45,323 bases of DNA from positions 1 through 45,323 of the forward strand of contig JAEUOS010000032.1 of the NCBI GenBank assembly GCA_016790695.1, in the 5' to 3' direction. The notes under the pieces are model-generated. The model was not told the DNA's origin, did no database searches, and was given only the letters and a program-made list of their open reading frames with translations. The stretch comes from Burkholderiales bacterium. GTDB taxonomy: Bacteria > Pseudomonadota > Gammaproteobacteria > Burkholderiales > JAEUOS01. Below are positions 8,623-16,183 of this stretch, piece after piece. A program made the position numbers and the translations under genes. The number at the start of each line of letters is the position of its first letter. Positions within the stretch are counted from its first letter, which is position 1.

Positions 8623-10305
8623 ATGGCCTTGCCGCTTCATCCTTTCCAGCCCTACCTGCTCAAGAGCCTCCGCGACTACCGCGCGGACAACCTGGGCCAC
8701 GACCTCGCCGCCGGACTCACGGTAGGCATCGTCGCCCTGCCGCTGGCGATGGCCTTCGCGATCGCCAGCGGGGTCAAGCCCGAGGCGGGCATCTTCACGG
8801 CGATCATCGCCGGCTTCCTGGTCTCCGCGCTCGGCGGCTCGCGCGTCCAGATCGGCGGCCCGGCCGGGGCGTTCATCGTCATCGTCTACGGCATCGTCGC
8901 GAAATACGGGCTCGCCAACCTGCTGCTGTCGACCATCATGGCGGGCGTCCTGATGTTCGTGATGGGACTCACGCGGCTCGGGTCGCTGATCCGCTTCATC
9001 CCGGTGTCGATCATCATCGGCTTCACCAACGGCATCGCGGTGCTGATCGCGCTGTCGCAGATCAAGGACTTCTTCGGCCTGTCGATTCCCGGCAGCGTGC
9101 CCGCCGAGTTCTTCGCGCTGCTGCGCACGCTGGCCGCGCACGCGCACACGGCGCACGTCCCGACCATCGCGCTGGCCGCAAGCGCGCTCGCGGTCGTCGT
9201 CGCGTGGCCGCGCCTGACCGGCGCCATCCGCGGCCGCTTTCGCTTCCTCGCGCGCCTGCCCGGCAGCATCGTCGCCCTCGCGCTCGCCACCCTCGCCGCC
9301 GCCGCGCTGCAGCTCCCGGTCGAGACGATCGGCTCGCGGTTCGGCGGCATCCCGCAGGCGCTGCCGGCGTTCGCGCTGCCCGCGTTCGACTGGCAGACCG
9401 CGCGCAACCTGGTCGCGCCGACGCTCACCATCGCGCTCCTCGGCGCCATCGAATCCCTGCTGTGCGCGCGTGTCGCCGATGCCATGATCGACGACCGGCA
9501 CGACCCCAACCAGGAGCTCATGGCGCAGGGGGTGGCGAACGTCGTCGGCCCGTTCTTCGGCTGCATCCCGGCCACCGGCACCATCGCGCGCACCACCACC
9601 AACGTGCGCTCGGGCGCGCGCTCGCCGGTGGCCGGCATGATCCACGCGCTGACGCTGCTGGCGATCGTCCTCGTCGCCGCGCCCGTCGCGCGCCACGTGC
9701 CGCTGGCGGCGCTGGCGGCGATCCTTGCCTTCGTCGCCTTCAACATGGGCGAATGGAGCGAGTTCGCGCGGCTGCGCCAGTTCTCGGTCCCGTACCGCAT
9801 CACGATGGTGTCGACCTTCGTGCTCACCGTGGTGCTCGACCTGACGGTCGCCGTCGAGGTCGGGCTGGTGCTCGCCTGCCTGTTCTTCATCTACCGCATC
9901 GGCAGCCTCACCTCGGTCGAGGCGATCGATCCGGCGGGGCTGCCGCCGCGCACGGTCGGCTACCGGCTGTTCGGCTCCCTGTTCTTCGGCGCGGTCGGCA
10001 AGCTCGAGGCGCTGGTGACGGTTGCCGACGGCACGCCGATGCGCGTGCTGGTGCTGGACCTGCACCACGTGATCAACATCGACACCACCGGGCTCGACAC
10101 CCTCGACGCGATCCGCCGCACCCTGGCGCGGCGCGGCATCGCGCTGCTGCTTTGCGACGTCCACGCGCAGCCGCGGTCGCTGATCCAGCGCGCCGGCTTC
10201 GCCGCCGCGCTCGGGCCGGATAACCTGCTGCAGGATCTCGATGCCGCGCTCGCGCGCGCGCGCGCGATCGTCGCCGCCGATGCGGCCGAGGCCGGCCGTG
10301 CCTGA
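8623..10305 (+). CDS. SulP-family anion transporter with STAS domain
   Basis: An inner-membrane permease of the SLC26/SulP family. Members exchange or symport sulfate, bicarbonate, dicarboxylates or other anions; the substrate is not decided by the sequence. The start MALPLHPFQPYLLKSLRDY and the ensuing helices (for example GLTVGIVALPLAMAFAIASG) are typical, and a C-terminal STAS domain occupies about 450-545. An upstream ATG at 8506 would add 39 Arg-rich, unconserved residues, so 8623 is preferred, giving 560 aa. Nothing is seen in the 156 nt between metG and this gene. The 3' end overlaps the acylphosphatase start by 8 nt. Confidence 0.92.
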   Translation: MALPLHPFQPYLLKSLRDYRADNLGHDLAAGLTVGIVALPLAMAFAIASGVKPEAGIFTAIIAGFLVSALGGSRVQIGGPAGAFIVIVYGIVAKYGLANLLLSTIMAGVLMFVMGLTRLGSLIRFIPVSIIIGFTNGIAVLIALSQIKDFFGLSIPGSVPAEFFALLRTLAAHAHTAHVPTIALAASALAVVVAWPRLTGAIRGRFRFLARLPGSIVALALATLAAAALQLPVETIGSRFGGIPQALPAFALPAFDWQTARNLVAPTLTIALLGAIESLLCARVADAMIDDRHDPNQELMAQGVANVVGPFFGCIPATGTIARTTTNVRSGARSPVAGMIHALTLLAIVLVAAPVARHVPLAALAAILAFVAFNMGEWSEFARLRQFSVPYRITMVSTFVLTVVLDLTVAVEVGLVLACLFFIYRIGSLTSVEAIDPAGLPPRTVGYRLFGSLFFGAVGKLEALVTVADGTPMRVLVLDLHHVINIDTTGLDTLDAIRRTLARRGIALLLCDVHAQPRSLIQRAGFAAALGPDNLLQDLDAALARARAIVAADAAEAGRA

Positions 10306-10582
10306 CCGTGCGGCGGCGCGGCTTCGCATCGAGGGCCGCGTGCAGGGCGTGGGCTTCCGCGACGCGCTGCGCGCGCAGGCGCAGGCACTCGGACTGACAG
10401 GCTGGGTGCGCAACCGGCACGACGGCAGCGTCGAGGCGCTCGCCTGCGGCGAGGCCCGCGCGCTCGATGCCCTCGTGGCCTGGGCGCGCCGCGGTCCGCC
10501 GGCTGCGCGCGTCGATCGCCTGGTCCGCGCGGACTGCACCCCGGCGGATGGCGACGGCTTCGAGCGCCTGCCCAGCGCCTGA
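10298..10582 (+). CDS. acyP: Acylphosphatase
   Basis: A small cytoplasmic enzyme that hydrolyses acyl phosphates such as acetyl phosphate or 1,3-bisphosphoglycerate. The family signature GRVQGVGFR is at 13-21, with the phosphate-binding Arg at 21 and the catalytic Asn at 39 (in GWVRNR). I chose GTG 10298 because GAGG lies 6 nt upstream and it gives the usual size (94 aa). An ATG at 10280 lacks a ribosome binding site. The first 8 nt overlap the SulP gene, so translation is probably coupled. Confidence 0.92.
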   Translation: MPDRAAARLRIEGRVQGVGFRDALRAQAQALGLTGWVRNRHDGSVEALACGEARALDALVAWARRGPPAARVDRLVRADCTPADGDGFERLPSA

Positions 10583-10592
10583 TCGGCGGCGG

Positions 10593-10606
10593 CCGGCCGC
10601 GGCCGG
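10593..10606. terminator. GC palindrome between convergent genes
   Basis: A 14-nt perfect palindrome (CCGGCCGCGGCCGG) lies in the 51-nt gap between the acylphosphatase stop and the stop of the convergent WbuC gene. It could act on transcripts from both sides, but no T-run follows on either strand. Confidence 0.3.
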
Positions 10607-10633
10607 GTCCGTGCGGTGGGCGGCGCGCCGGTC

Positions 10634-11098
10634 CTAGTCGAACAGCCCGCGCATCCAGGCCAGGTAGGGCGCCGCCGCCGCGTCGCCTTCCGCCGGCGCC
10701 CAGTGCGCCACCTCGGCGTCGGTCAGGGGCAGGTAGGGCCCCGCCTTGGCTTCGAAGAACACCGCGCCGGGCTCGAGCGCGACCAGGCTGTGGAAGCAGC
10801 CGTGCGCAATGGTCGCGCCGCATGCGGGTCCGCGTGCGCCCAGCGTCTGCGCCGAGACGACCGCCCCCGCGTCGTCGAACATCACCAGGCCGAAGCGGCC
10901 GCGCAGCACCACGAGGGTCTCGTCCTTCTCCGGATCGAGGTGCCGGTGCGGCCGCACATAGGAGTCCGGGCACACGGCATTGAGCAGGCGGTGCGCGCGC
11001 GCGTCGTCGGATCCGTGCAGGTTGCGGTTGCGCCGGCGGCGTGGCGCCTCCTGCGCCTGCGCGTAGAGGGCGTCGATCAGGGTGTCGGTGATGAGCAT
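10634..11098 (-). CDS. WbuC-family cupin metalloprotein
   Basis: A 154-residue cupin-fold protein. Likely metal ligands are in the segment YVRPHRHLDPEKDE (H51, H53, E57 or E60) and the later HGCFHS. The C-terminal part, with GPYLPLTD and the Trp-rich end, matches WbuC proteins, first noticed in O-antigen clusters. No other polysaccharide gene is near, as is often the case for betaproteobacterial copies. The biochemical function is not known to me. It is transcribed divergently from the histidine kinase across an 83-nt gap. Confidence 0.82.
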   Translation of the reverse strand: MLITDTLIDALYAQAQEAPRRRRNRNLHGSDDARAHRLLNAVCPDSYVRPHRHLDPEKDETLVVLRGRFGLVMFDDAGAVVSAQTLGARGPACGATIAHGCFHSLVALEPGAVFFEAKAGPYLPLTDAEVAHWAPAEGDAAAAPYLAWMRGLFD

Positions 11099-11125
11099 GG
11101 TCGGGAGGCGGTCGGACCGGGGAAC

Positions 11126-11162
11126 TCGATTATCCTATCGACGGCGCCGCGCGTTGGCGCCG
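11126..11162. promoter_or_regulatory. Inverted repeats between wbuC-like gene and kinase gene
   Basis: Two dyads sit in the divergent gap: TCGAT-6 nt-ATCGA (11126-11141) and CGGCGCC-7 nt-GGCGCCG (11142-11162). The first is centred on the only A/T-rich patch of the gap (TTATCCTAT), where a promoter could be. Either may be an operator or an RNA hairpin in the kinase leader. Confidence 0.3.
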
Positions 11163-11181
11163 TCCGCCACGATCGCCGCGC

Positions 11182-13710
11182 ATGGACCGAGCGCCGCCTG
11201 CCACCCGCACTGCCTCCGACCGGCGCTTTGCCGCCATGGTCGCCGCGACCTATGCCGCGCTCGCCGGCGCGTGCGCGCTGTTCTCCGACGCCCTGTTCGC
11301 GTCGCTGATCGACGACCCGGCGCGCCTTGCGCAGTTCACCGTGGCCAAGCGCCTGCTGTTCGTCGTCGGCAGCGCGGGCGTGCTGTACTGGCTGCTTGTC
11401 CGGCGCGCCGCCCGCGCCGGCGCCGCCGAGGCCCGGCTGCGCGACAGCGAGGCCCGCCTCGCGCGCATCGCGGCCCTGTCGTCGGACTGGCACTGGGAGA
11501 CCGATGCGGCGATGCGCATCACGCGGGTCACCGGCATCAGCCGGCGTGGTGCCGAGCTGCCCGCCGACCAGATCCTGAGCAAGACCTACGCCGAGCTGGC
11601 GCGCCTGGAGATCGTCTCGATGCCGCGCGACGCGTTCGACGCGCTGCGCGCGCGCCGCCAGCCGTACCAGGACGTCCTGTTCCGCTGGCGGCGCGGCGAC
11701 GGTTCGACGCTGTGGATGCGCGTCTCCGGGGAACCGCGCTTCACCGAGGCCGGAGAATTCGCCGGCTACGCCGGCGCGACCCGCGACGTCAGCGCCGAGG
11801 TCGAGCTGACCGAACGGTTGCGCACCAGCGACGCGATCTTCCGCGCGATCGTCGAGCACCCGGTCATCGGCAAGGCACTGGTCGGCGCCGACCTGCGCCC
11901 GCGCTACGTCAACGCGGCGTTCTGCCGCCTGCTCGGGTATGCGCGCGAGGACCTGCTGGGCCGTGACGCCACGACCCTCGTGCATCCCGACGACCTGCCG
12001 CACCTGCGTCAGCTGCTCGGCGACGTCCAGGCCGGCCGTCGCGACGCGTTCCGGCGCCGGGCGCGCTACCTGCGCCGCGACGGGACCACGGTGTTCGTCG
12101 AAGCCGACATCTCGGTCGTGCGCGACGACGGCGGCCGGCCGGTGCATTTCGTCGTGCAGGTCCAGGACCTGTCGATGCTGCGCGACGTCGAGGCCAGCCT
12201 CGTCGACGCGCGCGAACGCCTGCGCGCGATGTTCGACATCGCGACCCTGGGGCTCTCGGAGGTGGGGCTCGACGGCCGGTTCCTGAAGGTCAACCCGGCG
12301 TTCTGCCGCATCACCGGGTACGCGGAGGAGGAGTTGCTCGCGATGTCGGGCCAGGACCTGACGCCGGCGGAGGACCGCCACCTGAGCATGGTGCCGATGG
12401 CCGACGCCGTTGGCGGGCGCCAGGAGCGCTTCACCGTGGAGAAGCGCTACCGTCGGAAGGACGGCACCCTGATCTGGATCGAGCTGTCGGCCGCGCTCGC
12501 GCGCAACGCGGACGGGCAGCCGTCGCACTTCGTGTCGGTCACGCAGGACATCTCGCGGCGGCGCGCGGACATGGAGGCGCTGGTCGCGAGCGAGACGCGG
12601 TTCCGCTCGGTGATCGAGACCATGGCCGAGGGCATCCTGCTGATCGACGCCGGCGGACGCCTGGTCGGCAGCAATCCGGCGGTGCTGCGCGTGCTGGGCG
12701 TCGCGCGCGAGGCGCTGGCCGACGCCGCGCCGCTGCGGCCGCTGCTGCGCTTGTACGACGCGGACGGCAACGAGGTCGCGGGCGAGCACCTGCCGTCGCG
12801 GCGCGCGCTGACCCGGGGCGAGTCGATCAGCGGCCAGACCTTCCACGCGGCGCGGCCCGACGGCAGCATGCTCTGGCTCGAGATCAGCGCGGTGCCGCTG
12901 CCGCAGACCGCGATCCCCGGCGGTGGCGCACTCGTCACGCTGCACGACGTGAGCCTGCGCATGGAAGCGGAACGCGCGCTGAAGGCGCTGACCGAGACGC
13001 TCGAGCGCCGCGTCGCCGAGCGCACCGCCGAGCTGTCGCAGCTCAATCGCGAGCTCGAGAGCTTCGCCTACTCGGTCTCGCACGACCTGCGCGCGCCGCT
13101 GCGCGCGATCACCGGCTTCGCGAGCCTGCTGCGGGACGAGGAGCGCGCGCGGCTGTCGGCCGATGGCGTCGACCTGCTCGCGCGGATCAGCGCCAACGCC
13201 GAGCGCATGGGCGAACTGATCGACGACGTGCTCGAGTACTCGCGGGCGACGCGCAGCGACCGGCGCCACGACAGCGTCGACCTCGACGAACTCGTCGCCG
13301 AGCTCGCGGCCCCGCTGCGCCAGGCCTACCCGGGCACCACGCTGCGCGCCGCGCCGCTGGGCCGGATCGCGTCGGACCCGGCGATGGTGCGCCAGATCCT
13401 GCAGAACCTGCTCGGCAACGCGTTCAAGTACAGCGCGCGCGCGGCGGCGCCGCTCGTGCGCATCGACCGCGAGGACGAGGCCGGGAATGCCTGGTTCCGC
13501 GTCAGCGACAACGGCGTCGGCTTCGACATGCGCTATGCGGACCGGCTGTTCGGCCTGTTCCAGCGCATGCACACCGACGCCGACTATCCCGGCACCGGCG
13601 TCGGCCTCGCGATCGTCAAGCGCCTGGTCGAGCGCCTGAACGGCGCGGTGGAGGCGCACGCGGAGCCCGGCAAGGGCGCGTCGTTCCGGTTTCGCGTGGG
13701 CGCCTGGTGA
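11182..13710 (+). CDS. Membrane-anchored multi-PAS sensor histidine kinase
   Basis: An 842-residue sensor. Two hydrophobic segments (about 17-42 and 53-73) probably anchor it with a short periplasmic loop. Four PAS-type domains follow: about 92-205, 213-333, 343-460 and 468-595. The PAC-like phrases YLRRDGTTVFVEADI and YRRKDGTLIWIELS are clear. A coiled coil (595-625) leads to HisKA with phospho-acceptor H634 in SVSHDLRAPL, then a HATPase_c domain with N-box (QNLLGNAFKY), G1 (DNGVGFD) and G2 (GTGVGLAIV). The HisKA/HATPase part resembles the Cph1/phytochrome type. No response regulator is nearby, so it is an orphan kinase. Its stop codon overlaps the next gene's start. The signal is unknown. 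Confidence 0.92.
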   Translation: MDRAPPATRTASDRRFAAMVAATYAALAGACALFSDALFASLIDDPARLAQFTVAKRLLFVVGSAGVLYWLLVRRAARAGAAEARLRDSEARLARIAALSSDWHWETDAAMRITRVTGISRRGAELPADQILSKTYAELARLEIVSMPRDAFDALRARRQPYQDVLFRWRRGDGSTLWMRVSGEPRFTEAGEFAGYAGATRDVSAEVELTERLRTSDAIFRAIVEHPVIGKALVGADLRPRYVNAAFCRLLGYAREDLLGRDATTLVHPDDLPHLRQLLGDVQAGRRDAFRRRARYLRRDGTTVFVEADISVVRDDGGRPVHFVVQVQDLSMLRDVEASLVDARERLRAMFDIATLGLSEVGLDGRFLKVNPAFCRITGYAEEELLAMSGQDLTPAEDRHLSMVPMADAVGGRQERFTVEKRYRRKDGTLIWIELSAALARNADGQPSHFVSVTQDISRRRADMEALVASETRFRSVIETMAEGILLIDAGGRLVGSNPAVLRVLGVAREALADAAPLRPLLRLYDADGNEVAGEHLPSRRALTRGESISGQTFHAARPDGSMLWLEISAVPLPQTAIPGGGALVTLHDVSLRMEAERALKALTETLERRVAERTAELSQLNRELESFAYSVSHDLRAPLRAITGFASLLRDEERARLSADGVDLLARISANAERMGELIDDVLEYSRATRSDRRHDSVDLDELVAELAAPLRQAYPGTTLRAAPLGRIASDPAMVRQILQNLLGNAFKYSARAAAPLVRIDREDEAGNAWFRVSDNGVGFDMRYADRLFGLFQRMHTDADYPGTGVGLAIVKRLVERLNGAVEAHAEPGKGASFRFRVGAW

Positions 13711-14618
13711 CCGGATCCCGACCGGCCGCCGCGCGGGCGGCGCGCGTGCTGGCCGTCGCCGTGTGCCTGGCCGCCGGCGCCGCCCGCGCCGCCGCCGACG
13801 CGGGCACGGCGCCGGTACCCGCAGGCGCATCGCCGGCCGCCCCCGCGCGGCCGGCGATGCGCATCGTGAGTCTGGCGCCCAACCTGACCGAACTGCTGTT
13901 CGCCGCCGGCGCGGGGGCGCGCGTGGTCGGCGTCGATGCGTCGAGCGACCATCCGCCGGCGGCGCGCGCGCTGCCGCGCGTGGGCAGCAGCGCGACCCTC
14001 GACATCGAGCGCATCCTCGCCCTCCGACCCGATCTGATCGTCGCCTGGCCGCATGGCGCGGCGCGCCGCCACGCGGCGCAACTGCACCGCCTCGGCATCC
14101 CCGTGCTGACCATCGACCCGCGCACCATCGACGGAATCGCCGACGCGATCGAGGTGCTCGGACGGCGCGCGGGCACGACGGCGCAGGCGGACCCCGCCGC
14201 GCAGGCGCTGCGCGAACGCGCACGCGTGCTGGCCGCGCGGTTCGCGGCCAGCGCGCCGGTGCGCGTGTTCGTGCAGATCTGGGATGTGCCGCTGATGACG
14301 ATCAGCGACCGCCACCTGATGGCGGACGGTCTGCGCGTCTGCGCGGCGCGCGGCATCCTCGGCGACGATCGCGCACTGACCCCCGCGCCGTCGCGCGAAG
14401 CGGTGATCGCGGCCGATCCGGCGCTGCTGGTCATGGTGGCCGAGGACGCGCAGGCGGCGGCCTGGTTGCGCCAGTGGCAGCGCGCGCCCGCGCCGCGCTT
14501 CGCCGCGGCGCCGCGCCACCTGGCGATCGACCCCGACCGGTTCGCGCGCGCATCGCCGCGGTTTCTCGACGCCGTCGAGGTGTTGTGCCGCTGGATCGAC
14601 GCGGCGCCGCGGCGCTGA
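13707..14618 (+). CDS. BtuF-like periplasmic substrate-binding protein
   Basis: A 303-residue protein with a signal peptide (hydrophobic core about 13-28) and a low-complexity Ala/Pro linker. From about residue 51 (RIVSLAPNLTELLFAAGAG) it has the helical-backbone binding-protein fold of ABC importers for cobalamin, haem or siderophores. VGVDASSDHPP, LDIERILALRPDLIVAW and VFVQIWDVPLMTISD match the BtuF side of the family. No permease or ATPase gene is adjacent, so either the partner is elsewhere or the protein works as a sensor. The GTG start overlaps the kinase stop (GTGA), which argues for coupled translation and a shared role. Confidence 0.85.
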   Translation: MTGSRPAAARAARVLAVAVCLAAGAARAAADAGTAPVPAGASPAAPARPAMRIVSLAPNLTELLFAAGAGARVVGVDASSDHPPAARALPRVGSSATLDIERILALRPDLIVAWPHGAARRHAAQLHRLGIPVLTIDPRTIDGIADAIEVLGRRAGTTAQADPAAQALRERARVLAARFAASAPVRVFVQIWDVPLMTISDRHLMADGLRVCAARGILGDDRALTPAPSREAVIAADPALLVMVAEDAQAAAWLRQWQRAPAPRFAAAPRHLAIDPDRFARASPRFLDAVEVLCRWIDAAPRR

Positions 14619-14649
14619 GCGCGCACCGTGATCGGCGCGCCGCGCCGGC

Positions 14650-14678
14650 TTGACTTCACCCGCCATTTGCACCACCAT
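14650..14678 (+). promoter_or_regulatory. Weak sigma-70-like promoter ahead of the zapA operon
   Basis: TTGACT (14650-14655) is a good -35. At 17-nt spacing the -10 would be CACCAT (14673-14678), matching only the A and AT of the consensus. The start codon follows 8 nt later, which would make the message nearly leaderless. The call rests mainly on the -35. Confidence 0.25.
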
Positions 14679-14686
14679 CGTGCCCC

Positions 14687-14890
14687 ATGAGCGAGTTGGA
14701 AGCCTTCGAGGGCAAGGTGGCCCAATTGGTCGCGCTGCTCGGACAGGTCAAGGACGAGAATCGCGACCTGCGCCTGCGCGTCACGCAACTGGAAGCCGCG
14801 AATCGCGCGGCGGACGCCAAGCTCGCCGCGGCGCGCGAACGCCTCGAGGCGCTGGCGGACCGCGTCGCCGCCGCGTCGGAACAATCCTGA
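14687..14890 (+). CDS. ZapB-like coiled-coil protein (TIGR02449-type)
   Basis: A 67-residue, strongly charged protein that is almost entirely one predicted coiled coil (heptads from about residue 5 to 62). Its size, composition and position just upstream of zapA match the small coiled-coil family found there in many betaproteobacteria. By analogy with ZapB it may join ZapA and FtsZ at the division site, but this is inference from position and structure. It ends 7 nt before the zapA ATG, so the two are co-transcribed. Confidence 0.8.
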   Translation: MSELEAFEGKVAQLVALLGQVKDENRDLRLRVTQLEAANRAADAKLAAARERLEALADRVAAASEQS

Positions 14891-14897
14891 CCGTACC

Positions 14898-15218
14898 ATG
14901 CCGCCGCCGAAAACCGCCGTCAAGAACATCGAGGTCACCATCCTCGACCGCACGTACCGCGTCGCCTGCCCCGACGACGAACGCGAGAACCTGATGGCCT
15001 CGGTTGCCTATCTGGACCAGAAGATGCGCGAGATCAAGGAAGGCGGCAAGATCGCCGGCGCCGACCGCATCGCGGTCATGGCGGCCCTCAACATCACGCA
15101 CGAACTGCTGTCGGCGAAGACCGGGGCGGGCTTTGATCTGGCCGAATACAAGCGTAGAATGCAGTCGATGAACCGGCTGGTCGACGAGGCGCTGGCCTCG
15201 CAGGAGAAGCTGTTCTGA
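14898..15218 (+). CDS. zapA: Cell division protein ZapA
   Basis: ZapA binds FtsZ and bundles its filaments, stabilising the Z ring. The 106-residue protein has the N-terminal globular part (KNIEVTILDRTYRVACP, about 9-25) followed by DDERENLMASVAYLD and a long C-terminal helix for tetramerisation. The C-terminal segment YKRRMQSMNRLVDEAL is typical of betaproteobacterial ZapA. The downstream 6S RNA gene supports the assignment, since zapA-ssrS adjacency is widespread in proteobacteria. A candidate promoter for the RNA lies inside its 3' end. Confidence 0.94.
   Translation: MPPPKTAVKNIEVTILDRTYRVACPDDERENLMASVAYLDQKMREIKEGGKIAGADRIAVMAALNITHELLSAKTGAGFDLAEYKRRMQSMNRLVDEALASQEKLF
15133..15160 (+). 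promoter_or_regulatory. Promoter-like element inside zapA, upstream of 6S RNA
   Basis: TTGATC (15133-15138) and TAGAAT (15155-15160) are separated by 16 nt, close to the sigma-70 consensus. Transcription from here would begin near 15167 and read into the 6S RNA about 125 nt later, giving a longer precursor. E. coli ssrS also has a distal promoter of this kind. No clear proximal promoter is seen at 15250-15285. Confidence 0.4.
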
Positions 15219-15291
15219 GCAGCGCGGGCCGATCGGGCGTCGCGCGCGTGCGAGTGGTCTGAAGCGAGGCACCGGCCTGGCTTGAGACGAA

Positions 15292-15499
15292 TTCCCTGCG
15301 GTGTTGGTTGAGGTCTTAAACTCCTTGAACCAATAAGCTGAAAAGCACGGTTGCCGAAGAATCGATTGCTGTTGTGTGTCTCGTCGGATTCCATAGCGAA
15401 GGCTCCCTGGGATCCGCTCAAGACCCTGATGCGATCTTCATGAAGCAGCCAACCTGAACCACCGGTTCAGGATGAGGGCCTGGCCGCACTTGCGGGGAA
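15292..15499 (+). ncRNA. ssrS: 6S RNA
   Basis: 6S RNA binds the sigma-70 RNA polymerase holoenzyme and down-regulates transcription in stationary phase. The call rests on position right after zapA, the betaproteobacterial-looking 5' half (TTAAACTCCTTGAACC at 15316-15331), and secondary structure. The closing stem pairs TTCCCTGCGG (15292-15301) with TTGCGGGGAA (15490-15499), including G-U pairs. An inner helix pairs GGTCTT (15312-15317) with AAGACC (15420-15425). The characteristic 3' hairpin CCTGAACC-ACC-GGTTCAGG is at 15453-15471. The exact ends are estimates; about 208 nt is slightly longer than the usual 180-190. Confidence 0.78.
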
Positions 15500-15581
15500 C
15501 CCCTCGACGACGGCAATCCGGCATCCGGCGCCTGCAATGGCGGCGGTTGCCGCCGGCGGCGCGATCGGACGGTTCGCCGCG

Positions 15582-15617
15582 GCGTGCGGGTTTGCCGCGA
15601 CGTGCGGGTTCGCGGCG
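15582..15617. repeat. Two 18-nt imperfect tandem repeats
   Basis: Two copies (15582-15599 and 15600-15617) differ at two positions in the gap between 6S RNA and the EVE gene. The remaining sequence from 15500 to 15709 is GC-rich with no recognisable gene; open frames through it are not conserved-looking. Confidence 0.6.
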
Positions 15618-15709
15618 ACGACGTCACCGTCTGTTTGTCCGCTCGCCTGGCCCCACGCCTGCCGCCCCCTGCTCCGACCCCCTCCCCGACCGCCCGAACC
15701 CGACGCGCC

Positions 15710-16183
15710 GTGGCCTACTGGCTGATGAAATCCGAACCGGACGAGGTGTCGATCGACGACCTCGCGGCGGCACCGGACCGGACCGTGGCCTGGTTCGGCG
15801 TGCGCAACTACCAGGCGCGCAACTACATGCGCGATGCGATGCGCGTCGGCGATCTGGCGTTCTTCTATCATTCATCCTGCGCCGAGCCCGGCATCGCGGG
15901 CATCTGCCGTGTCGCGAGCGCCGCCTATCCGGACGCCACCCAGTTCGATCGCGCCAGCCCGTATTTCGATGCGAAGGCGACCCCGGCGGCACCGCGCTGG
16001 CTCAACGTCGACGTGCGTTTCGTGCGCAAGACCCGGCTGCTCGGGCTCGACGAACTGCGCGCCCATCCGGCGCTGGCCGACATGGTCGTGCTCAGGCGCG
16101 GCAATCGCCTGTCGATCACTCCGGTCGACGCGACGCACTGGGACTACATCGGCAGGCTCCTGGCCAGACCGGCGCCGCGGTGA
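15710..16183 (+). CDS. EVE-domain protein
   Basis: A 157-residue single-domain protein of the EVE family, related to the PUA and YTH folds. It opens with the hallmark AYWLMKSEPDE and continues with WFGVRNYQARNYMRDAM and VGDLAFFYHSS. EVE domains are proposed to bind modified bases in RNA or DNA; a stand-alone form such as this is widespread in proteobacteria and of uncertain role. The start is GTG 15710, which places the conserved AYWLMKSEP at residue 2; the longer open frame adds unconserved Pro/Arg-rich residues. The stop overlaps the next gene's GTG start. Confidence 0.9.
   Translation: MAYWLMKSEPDEVSIDDLAAAPDRTVAWFGVRNYQARNYMRDAMRVGDLAFFYHSSCAEPGIAGICRVASAAYPDATQFDRASPYFDAKATPAAPRWLNVDVRFVRKTRLLGLDELRAHPALADMVVLRRGNRLSITPVDATHWDYIGRLLARPAPR

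Noticed and set aside
6277..10539. A 1420-codon open frame on the minus strand opposite metG, sulP and acylphosphatase
   Set aside because: It is antisense to three clear genes and consists of Arg/Ala/Asp-rich low-complexity sequence. Such long frames are expected where GC-rich third codon positions remove stop codons on the other strand.
10634..11098. WbuC-like gene as a sign of an O-antigen cluster
   Set aside because: No glycosyltransferase, epimerase or flippase gene lies anywhere in the window.
11077..14223. A 1048-codon open frame on the minus strand opposite the histidine kinase
   Set aside because: Same cause; no domain or signal is recognisable, and the plus-strand kinase has every expected motif.
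15710..16183. EVE-domain gene as part of a defence system
   Set aside because: It is a stand-alone housekeeping-type EVE protein in conserved chromosomal context; no restriction, nuclease or toxin gene is adjacent.
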